Positions 50,414 to 64,000 of a DNA stretch of 64,000 nt are shown here, piece after piece. The translations under genes were made by a program, and so were the position numbers. Each line of letters starts with the position of its first letter. Position 1 is the first letter of the stretch. The notes below the pieces were generated by a model. It did not search any database. It was not told where the DNA came from and saw only the letters and a program-made list of their open reading frames with translations. The stretch spans positions 1 to 64,000 of the forward strand of contig BAAHQB010000007.1 in NCBI GenBank assembly GCA_054601695.1. The letters run 5' to 3'. Source of the DNA: Amorphochlora amoebiformis. Lineage: Eukaryota > Cercozoa > Chlorarachniophyceae.

Positions 50414-51435
50414 TGTATATCTGAACTTAAATTTATCAGTGACTAGAGACTAAGATCAAGACGTATACGGCTTAAGAGCTAGCAATAACTTATTGCTTAA
50501 CTCATGTTGTCGACAATTTATTATCAAAGATGCCGACATGTAAAATATATACTAGATATAGTCTCGCAGGCCTGACTTTCGAGATGATCGAGTGAAAACC
50601 ACTCTGTCAAGACAGAGCCAACAGATACTGAGATGTGAAGGGCGGCTGGGCTGGGCTGGCAAGTCAACGACTATCTAAGACTATAGTACAGAGAAAATAT
50701 ATGTTGTACCTACGTACGTATGTCATATGTAGCACATAAGATAACAAACAATAGATACCTACATATAGTCATGCGTACCAATTTATACACAACAATAATA
50801 CGTACATAATAATATGCAACATACGCATCAATCAACATTACAAAGTACCTGTATATCAACACATTACAACATACGGATCAGCATAACAACATACGTATCA
50901 GCCAACACATTACAACATACGTATCAGCATAACAACATACGTATCAGCATAGCAACATACGTATCAACATAATCAAATATGTCTAGTACGTAGCAACATT
51001 ACAACCTAACAACATACGCTTCAACATTACAGCATACGTATCAGCATAACATACGTATCAACATAATAACATACGTTGTATCAACCATAGTATCGACATT
51101 ACAAGATATGTCTCAACATAACAGCCTACGTATCGACATAATAACATCCTCACCACGCGTACCTGACTGTACCTTGGTACTACCTACGTACGCACCGCAC
51201 GCACTAACATTCCAACCAATATTTTAAGACTAGTACTAGTCTAGCAAGCTAGCTAGTAGTGTCACTAGATGTAGGTGATCTAGATCTCCAGTTCTAGTAA
51301 TAACTCACGTATGACTCTAACAAACTCTAGCTACAACCTACTATGCTAGGACTGTACTAATATTCTAGATAATACTACAATAGCTTAGTACTAGTGCTTT
51401 GTAGCATTTACTACTTGCTATTTTGACATGAAATT
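50414..51435. other. Downstream spacer with ACAACATACGTATCAGCATA repeats
   Basis: 50690-51150 contains a degenerate array of about 20-bp units, CAACATACGTATCAGCATAA. 51220-51390 is rich in CTAG tetramers. No coding signal is seen, and no AATAAA stands out after the strawberry notch stop. Confidence 0.6.
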
Positions 51436-51568
51436 TCAGCTTATATTGATCAAAAACATGCTAAATAAAATATCACAAACACAAAGCCAAGTTGTCATCA
51501 TCCAGGCTTGCGGTCTCTCATATTTCCTGTTCAAATGTATACATTATATGTATGTATATATATATCTA

Positions 51569-51625
<57 letters not shown>

Positions 51626-51850
51626 CATATATATATTGTATAAAAAGATGTACAGTATGTACATGGGTTTAAATGTGTTATGAGTGTGTATTACACAATA
51701 CTTACTACATTCACGCACTCAGATATGTAGATCAATGCACTACATATATCAATACAAAAGTTGATGCATCCAAAATCAAAAACAGTGCTTAGGAATACGA
51801 AGCTTTTTTGTTAATGCCTATTTACATATTCCACGTGTTAACATACGGTC

Positions 51851-51882
<32 letters not shown>

Positions 51883-52503
51883 ATTGATGTATATGTAAAA
51901 TAATATATATATATATATATATACATATAAGAAACCATGTGCAAGCGGGCTTCTGCAACATTCCTTCTCTATCTCCCCACCTACAAAAGTTAATAGGTAG
52001 ATATGAATAGATATATATATATATATACATAAATATGTACCTGCATATATATATATATATATGTATATACAATTGTAGATGTAATCACATGTTCTGGGCG
52101 TATATGTACGATTGTATTAGTTTTTATATTTCTATTGTATGTGCAGGCTCTAGCATGCTCATGTATGTATGTATGGATACATGCATATATAGCTTTTAAC
52201 AAGTCAAAAAGTGGCTTTTAATGAACTAATAATGATATACCGATAATTTCAGGTATTAATATTTGTGATATGTGAGTGTTTACATTTTCGATATACAAGT
52301 ATTGACATTTGTATTGTATGTGATATACCCTCCATCTTGGCCGAGCGAACAGAACTCACGGCGACCGAACTCTGTAGATTTATATATATTCATTACATAT
52401 TATATACATACATACACATACATACATACACACATACGTATTGCATAGATCCACATATGACAATATGTCTATATATATATACATACATATATACACACAC
52501 ATG

Positions 52504-52543
<40 letters not shown>

Positions 52544-52905
52544 TATACATGTACATATATATACATACACATATACACATATATAAATATATATATACAC
52601 ACATACATATTAACACATAGATATGTTACATTATGTGTATAATTTTACTAATGCTGTATGACATAGTATTTATGTATATCTTCATATTATATGTGTATAT
52701 ATATATACATATATATACATATATGCATGTATATATACATATCATACATATGCACACATATATGTGTACATATATATGTATGCATACATATATATGCATA
52801 TATTTTTATATATGTACACATATATGTGTGTATCATATTATTACGAATATGGAGAATGCAAACATGTAAATACACATTTATATATGTATATAAACACACA
52901 CATAT

Positions 52906-52958
<53 letters not shown>

Positions 52959-53033
52959 TTTATTTACACATATGTAGCATTTGTAATGGAATGAATGCAT
53001 ACAAAAATATACACCCACATACATATCTCTATT

Positions 53034-53064
<31 letters not shown>

Positions 53065-53073
53065 GTATGTATT

Positions 53074-53115
<42 letters not shown>

Positions 53116-53549
53116 ACACATATACATATATCTTTCGTCTATATTGTTAGCGCAACTGTTTTGGACGATCAAACCGGTTGAGGGACATGAGCAGGACATG
53201 AGCGGGACATGAGCGGGACATGAGCGGGACATGAGCGGGACTTGAGCGGGACATGAGCGGGATATGAGCGGGACATGAGCGGGACATTACGGGCCACGTG
53301 GAATGGGCATGCGACAGTGGGTACGTGATAGCGATAGGTAGGAGTGTTTAGAAGCAGTTATGCATCCTTTATCTATTTACGCTCAAACCTACCTGTACTT
53401 GACTTATTTTTATCTCCTACATTCACAATTATGTAGTTTACATATATATATATATATATATATAAGTATATTTATGTATATGTACATATATATTATTTAT
53501 ATCACATATATACATAGATATATATATATATATATATGTATGTGTATAA

Positions 53550-53610
<61 letters not shown>

Positions 53611-53907
53611 AATGCCCACCTTCGAGAGAGTCCTATGAAGCGCATTTTGGCTGTTTTGTATAACGTAAGATTAGTATGCATACAAACTACACATTAAATA
53701 TGGCTAGTTTATAAATATATATCGTATGACTAGTACATGCTTTGCGAGTGAAATGCATAGGTGGTGAGCGAGTGTGACGTATGGCAGTGTAACGTATGAA
53801 GCGAGTGTAGCGTATGGATGGTATGGTAGCGAGTGAAAGTGATGAGAAAATAGGTGTAACGTATCATCAGCGAAAACTAACGTGTGTGATACCTTGGAGC
53901 ATATATG

Positions 53908-53939
<32 letters not shown>

Positions 53940-54172
53940 CTATGTGTGTGTGTAGAATATGTATATATACACACATATATGTAATATAAATATATATATA
54001 TATATATATGTATACATATATGTATGTATATACTGCAATGTGCATATAAATATATGCTTACACATATACATATATATATATATACATACATACATACATA
54101 CACATTTGATATACATATGAACAAACAAACACACAACACACATGTGGAACATAGATACATATATATATACAT

Positions 54173-54227
<55 letters not shown>

Positions 54228-55268
54228 TATAGATAATCAATATCCGCATATTATTTATGACGTCCGGTACACAAATACGCACATGCACGCATTTTGAAAT
54301 AGAAAGAATAGTGCATTAATGTAAACATAGCCAATAAAATAGAAAGAATGCATTAATAATGTAAACATAGCTAATATATAATAGAAAGAATGCATTAATG
54401 TAAACATAGCTAATTTAATAGAAAGAATGCATTAATGTAAACATAGCCAATATAATAGAAAGAATGCATTAATAATGTAAACATAGCTAATATATAATAG
54501 AAAGAATGCATTAATGTAAACATAGCTAATTTAATAGAAAGAATGCATTAATGTAAACATAGCCAATATAATAGAAAGAATGCATTAATGTAAACATAGC
54601 TAATATAATAGAAAGAATGCATTAATGTAAACATAGCTAATATAATAGAAAGAATGCATTAATGTAAACATAGCTAATATAATAGAAAGAATGCATTAAT
54701 GTAAGCATAGCCAAATAGAAAGAATGTATTAATATTAGATGTAAACATAGCCGATATAATAGAAAGAATACATAAATGTAAACATAGCTAATATAATAGA
54801 AAGAATGCATTAATGTAAACACAGCTAATATAATAGAAAGAATGCATTAGCCAAATAGAAAGAATGTACTAATATTAGATGTAAACATAGCCAATATAAT
54901 AGAAAGAATACATTAATATAAACATAGCTAATATAATAGAAAGAATGCATTAATGTAAACACAGCTAATATAATAGAATGAATGCATTAATGTAAGCATA
55001 GCCAGTGAAGTATAGGTAAGATATGAATGAAGTATAATAGCTAACATAAACGGTCTTCGTTATGTACATATGATAATATATCCGGATATTTATATGTATA
55101 TTGTATCCATATTCTGGAACTGTGGTTATATATATTTCTATGTATATGTATATATACAGATATAAGTGTATATATATTATATATACATATATATATATAT
55201 ATATACATATATACATATATTTATATATATATATATAAATATATATATACATATGTATATATATATAT

Positions 55269-55304
<36 letters not shown>

Positions 55305-55397
55305 ATATATATATATATATACGTATACCTTGAATGGTGAAGTTTTACTAAGAGTTGAGCCGTGAGACTACTAAAGTTAACAAACACCTTATGTATC

Positions 55398-55442
<45 letters not shown>

Positions 55443-55638
55443 CAATAGTATAAACATATAAATATATATTTATACATACACACACGCATATTCATATGCG
55501 TGCACATATACAGAAATTTATATTCTATATATTTATGCATATATATGTATATATATATATATGCAATATATATATATATATATATTTGTACATAACATAT
55601 ACATATTTATATTTTAGTATATATTTCAATATTTATTA

Positions 55639-55682
<44 letters not shown>

Positions 55683-55773
55683 TGGATATACAATAGTACC
55701 TTATAAAGGCGATAATTGTGGCGAAGATGGCTACGAATAATCGTATTCTGCTTGACATCTATATCAATGCATA

Positions 55774-55819
<46 letters not shown>

Positions 55820-55865
55820 GAATATATATTATGTAGGCATGTATATATGTACATATATCATATAC

Positions 55866-55898
<33 letters not shown>

Positions 55899-55964
55899 CA
55901 TATATATATATATATGTATGTACATACATATATGTATATACAATAGTATATATGTATCTATATG

Positions 55965-55998
<34 letters not shown>

Positions 55999-56037
55999 AG
56001 TTTACACATACATTATATACATACATACAGACAATAG

Positions 56038-56091
<54 letters not shown>

Positions 56092-56184
56092 GTATATATA
56101 TAATATACGTATAGTTATATAGACATTTACTTACATAATACACATAAAACCTTATACATGCAAAAATGTGAATGAATATCTAAC

Positions 56185-56251
<67 letters not shown>

Positions 56252-56449
56252 TATATATTTTACGGTGAGAATAGCGGCGGAAAACGAAGTTCCAGTTCCC
56301 ACACACACACAGACTAACAATGCTTTATTTCTAAATATATATATATGTATATATATAATATATAAATATATATATATATATATATTTATAAGTTTATTTA
56401 TAAAGTTATGTATAAATATAAAATATGTATTTACATATATATATATATG

Positions 56450-56488
<39 letters not shown>

Positions 56489-56581
56489 ATATGTATATGT
56501 ATATATATATATGTATGTATATATGTACAAATTACATATGTGCTACATATCATGTATGCATGTATATACATATATTTACGG

Positions 56582-56618
<37 letters not shown>

Positions 56619-57165
56619 AATATTATATAACGAGTGCATGTGTAGTTTAAGAAGAGATATAGGGGCTTCATGAGTCCACATATATTGCATATCTAACCAT
56701 CCATATATCACATATCCAAACATCATTATCTACGCTATGCATAAATTGAAGATTAATACCCCATAAGTAAACGCACACTCCCACATATCAATAGTACACT
56801 CGGAGATATGCATATATGCATACGTTACTAAGGGGCTAAAAGTAGATAGAGGTTTAGACAGATATCAACAATAGAAAATATTTTTGCGCACCTTATGAAG
56901 AAAGAAAGAATACCCCACTTACCCCCCCCCCCCACGCCCCCCCCCCCCCCCTCTTGTGGTCTTAACAGTGCTCCTACCTTCCAACCACCATACCTATAAA
57001 TACGCATGTATTAAATGTATATATATATACATATATATATATATATACATATATAGATATGTATATATATATATATATTATGTGAGAATGTAAATATGAA
57101 TCTCCATATGTATACGTTTATATGTGTGTATAAATGCATCATGTAGGTACCATATATACTTATGA

Positions 57166-57199
<34 letters not shown>

Positions 57200-57213
57200 T
57201 ATATATACATACA

Positions 57214-57283
<70 letters not shown>

Positions 57284-57464
57284 TATATGTATGTAAATCA
57301 ATATATATATATATAGCCCTATACACGTGTATATAGACATACTATACATTTGAAAATATAAATACATCATTATTTTTTCCACACGTAACATGTTTGTAGA
57401 TATCTTCATATATGTGTATATATATGTATATATATGCATATCTGATATCTTTATATAAACATAC

Positions 57465-57505
<41 letters not shown>

Positions 57506-57707
57506 ATGTACACATATATATTCTTAAATATGTATGTATACACACACATATTACATATCCATACATACATATACATTTATATGTATATATATATATCTTT
57601 GAATACATATGTATGAGTGTTTTAACCCTCCTATGATGGTGGTGATTGAGTAGATGAGCGCCTGGATGCCTACCACCACCAAACGGAACGCGTCCGACTT
57701 AGACACG
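51436..57707 (-). CDS. Possible minus-strand gene, membrane-protein-like exons
   Basis: Candidate exons in minus order: 57707-57627, 56313-56264, 55758-55700, 55387-55329, 51980-51925 and 51526-51436. The first encodes [20 protein letters not shown], a hydrophobic helix; the last encodes [20 protein letters not shown] and then a stop, another helix. Phases fit from the first to the fifth (2, 1, 0, 2), but the fifth to the last does not, so at least one exon is missing. No family is recognised. The exon at 55758-55700 also reads as a hydrophobic [19 protein letters not shown] in another phase. Alternatively some of these are chance frames. Confidence 0.3.
53143..53156 (+). mobile_element. Possible MITE terminus
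   Basis: ATTGTTAGCGCA at the edge of a TA tract matches the terminal repeat at 29729 in 11 of 12 bases. No partner end is found nearby, so this may be a remnant. Confidence 0.35.
53183..53287. repeat. GGGACATGAGC 11-bp array
   Basis: About nine units of GGGACATGAGC with single-base variants, directly right of the possible MITE terminus. Confidence 0.93.
53755..53865. repeat. Degenerate GCGAGTGTGACGTATGG repeat
   Basis: Four to five diverged units of about 20 bp sharing GCGAGTG and AACGTATG. Open frames through it are not supported as genes. Confidence 0.6.
54293..55012. repeat. About 37-bp minisatellite, around 18 units
   Basis: Units read AATAGAAAGAATGCATTAAT followed by GTAAACATAGCTAATAT. 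Variants contain CCAA for CTAA or an inserted TATTAGATGTA, and variant units recur in the same order, suggesting higher-order duplication of unit blocks. Confidence 0.93.
56922..56951. repeat. Poly-C run (C12-ACG-C15)
   Basis: Two uninterrupted cytosine runs separated by ACG in an otherwise AT-rich region. It could form an i-motif, or a G-quadruplex on the other strand. Confidence 0.85.
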
Positions 57708-57738
57708 CTACAAAAACATAACATCTACATTTAAACTT

Positions 57739-57790
<52 letters not shown>

Positions 57791-57845
57791 CATATATGGC
57801 TAGATATATAGCGCCTCAATGTCAGTATTAACGGGCAAGGGCTTA

Positions 57846-57917
<72 letters not shown>

Positions 57918-57949
57918 CAATATGTTCATACGTACACATACTTATTCTT

Positions 57950-58330
57950 CATCTGTGCGTCTATCACTGTACATGTACATACATACACATAGGGCCATAC
58001 ATACACATAGCTTTTGTATATATCACCGCACATGTACACACGTACCCGTACATGTACATAAATACACATTGGCTGTGCGTATATCACCGCACATGTATAC
58101 ATACATACACATACACTGTGCATATATCACTGTACATGGAAATACATACACATACACATACACAGTGCTAGCATCATCGTAGTGCATACATACACATAGC
58201 CTCCGTACGTACATATACGTGCATACATATAAGGCGTACATACACGTAACTTGTGTGCATATCACAGGACATTTAGACATATACACATACGCTGTGCGTA
58301 TATCAGCGTATATACATACACACTGTTCCT
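57950..58330. repeat. Degenerate 55-65 bp minisatellite
   Basis: Units share CTGTGCGTATATCACCGCACATGT followed by ACATACACATA-rich sequence. About six copies are visible. The minus-strand Cys/Tyr/Val frames across it are repeat translations. Confidence 0.75.
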
Positions 58331-58562
58331 GTATCCATAGATTCACTCGGTGTGTGAAAATGAGCATATATGTATGTATATACACATATTTCTTCTTTGT
58401 CTGTGTTATATATTATGTATACTTTTTCTTACAAATGCATAAACAGATATTATATATATATATCATAAAAGCATTTTTGAATATATATTTTTAAATATTT
58501 ATGAATTGTATATATATTATATATATATATATATATATGTATAAAAGTAAATATTATACATG

Positions 58563-58650
<88 letters not shown>

Positions 58651-58700
58651 ATATATATGTACATATATAAAAATGTACATAAATATTAAGATATATACAA

Positions 58701-58741
<41 letters not shown>

Positions 58742-58769
58742 TATGTATATATATATATATATGTAGATA

Positions 58770-58850
58770 CTATATACGGTACCTAAGTGCTTTGAGTATA
58801 TAAACGGTGGGAGGCAACACCAATAAACCCAAAACGCTTATCTATACATA
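58770..58850. other. Short unique island between TA tracts
   Basis: About 80 bases of mixed composition containing GTATATAAAC, a TATA-box-like sequence. No adjacent start codon or open frame makes a promoter call possible. Confidence 0.25.
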
Positions 58851-58860
58851 TCTTACTCGA

Positions 58861-58901
<41 letters not shown>

Positions 58902-59067
58902 TACATATATATATAATAGATATATATATATATATAAGTGTGTTATATATGTATGTATGTATGTATATACATGATATACATGTAATATTGTTACATATTA
59001 TCTCTCTCCTCTATTAGTCTCTGTTCTCTCCCTTATATTGTCTCTTCTATGCACATGCAATATATTT

Positions 59068-59116
<49 letters not shown>

Positions 59117-59202
59117 ACATACATGTAATATATACATACATATATATTTATATATACACATACATATACACATACATACATACACACATACATATATGTA
59201 TG

Positions 59203-59290
<88 letters not shown>

Positions 59291-59337
59291 CATACATACA
59301 TTGTATACATATGTACACATATACATATATATATATA

Positions 59338-59377
<40 letters not shown>

Positions 59378-59382
59378 CTAGA

Positions 59383-59430
<48 letters not shown>

Positions 59431-59489
59431 GATATATACATATATATATATATATATACATACATATATATATATATATAACATATATC

Positions 59490-59524
<35 letters not shown>

Positions 59525-59600
59525 ATAAATATATATAGATATTTGTACATACATGCATAGAATGGTACACATATTTATCTATACTATACACGCATATTAT

Positions 59601-59697
<97 letters not shown>

Positions 59698-59722
59698 TAT
59701 ATATTATATATATATATATAAC

Positions 59723-59769
<47 letters not shown>

Positions 59770-59939
59770 ATATCTATTATATCAAAGTTATTTTGGTTCA
59801 TTTATATTATCTAATTTGATTCCCATAGACATCTATCCACGCGTCCAAAAAAAAGCAAACATAAACACGCATATGCATACATGCATATTCACATATTTCA
59901 TATATTTACCGTGCTCCTTACAAAAACACCCAATTCGAA

Positions 59940-60274
59940 TTTCGCAACTTTTCCCGCATTGAAGCTTCCCTTCCTCGCTTTCTTCTTCCCAACTCCCTTG
60001 CCCCCTCCCTCCTTGCTTACGTGACATCCCGTGATGTCATGCTGAGTTTTGGGGGAGTAAATAATAGAGGGAAGGGTGCGAGGCTTGGGTGAGTTCGACC
60101 GCGACGTCATTTGTTGTGTTGGGAGATTCGTGGGGTTTCGAGGAATTACTTTCTAATCCCGGTATCCCACAAAACCCCCGGATTGACAAGATGTCATCCT
60201 GAGTGACAGGGCATTCCCCTAACATTTGTGACATCCGCGGGACATCTCTGGTCAAAGCCATCCAGCGACACATC
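59940..60274 (+). promoter_or_regulatory. Probable promoter/leader with CRE-like TGACATC/GATGTCA motifs
   Basis: GC-richer DNA directly upstream of the REC-domain gene. It holds an inverted repeat TGACATC-CCGT-GATGTCA (60022-60039), GACGTCAT (60103-60110), GATGTCA (60190-60196) and TGACATC (60229-60235). GACGTCA is the classic core of CRE/bZIP sites in eukaryotes. The role here is inferred from position and clustering alone. Confidence 0.45.
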
Positions 60275-63915
<3,641 letters not shown>

Positions 63916-64000
63916 GTCAAACCCTAACCCTTTCCCTACCTCAGTATTAATAAAATAACAATAACCTAAGCCCTGCCCCAACCCTAACATTATCCCAAAA
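63916..64000. other. Intron start at window edge
   Basis: GTCAAACC follows the last REC-gene exon and is its presumed donor. The remaining bases include CCCTAACCC copies and no coding frame. Confidence 0.5.

Noticed and set aside
51436-51540. Plus-strand frame with VVIIQACG resembling the caspase active-site segment
   Set aside because: Only one short motif, no upstream His segment, and the minus strand of the same bases reads a better membrane helix ending in a stop.

Overview
This window looks like nuclear DNA of an intron-dense protist or alga. The organism cannot be named from the sequence. The evidence is: very short coding exons (mean about 87 nt) with GT-AG borders; introns packed with (TA)n microsatellites; CCCTAA-type telomere-like arrays; and N-terminal SUMO-interaction and myristoylation motifs. 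There is no bacterial operon structure, and I saw no rRNA, tRNA or CRISPR. Most long open frames are translations of TA, telomeric or minisatellite repeats (Tyr-Ile, Asn-Pro) and are not genes. The real genes had to be rebuilt by hand from splice sites and reading-frame phase.

Layout. (1) 1-5565: an internally deleted, broken duplicate of the large gene further right. (2) 5.6-10.2 kb: minisatellites, TA tracts and non-coding spacer. (3) 10242-12399: a four-exon gene for a secreted or membrane-anchored class 3 lipase of about 637 residues. (4) 12.4-15.5 kb: AT-rich spacer. (5) 15787-50213: a strawberry notch (SBNO/Sno) family DExH-like ATPase rebuilt from about 60 exons, coding length 5244 nt (about 1747 residues). 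It carries two SUMO-interaction motifs at the N-terminus, the complete helicase motif set, the SBNO C-terminal region, and an unusual C-terminal extension with a WW domain, a basic patch and a VKAE sumoylation consensus. (6) 50.4-59.9 kb: minisatellites, TA tracts and a weakly supported minus-strand gene for a possible membrane protein. (7) 60275-63915 and beyond: the start of a gene with an N-terminal myristoylation motif and a receiver (REC)-like domain, cut by the window end.

How it fits together. The intact SBNO gene and the truncated copy at the left edge are a segmental duplication. The copy lost exons 20-46 through a join inside TA repeats, and it carries a donor mutation, a 31-nt exon deletion, a two-exon deletion and a 2-nt frameshift. 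Introns of the intact gene each hold their own private minisatellite. One carries about 0.8 kb of polypurine DNA and one a telomere-like array, and an inverted pair of MITE-like elements flanks exons 24-27. SBNO proteins are nuclear chromatin and transcription co-regulators, so SUMO-interaction motifs, sumoylation consensus and a WW domain fit a nuclear scaffold role; this is inference. The lipase and REC-domain genes show no evident functional link to it.
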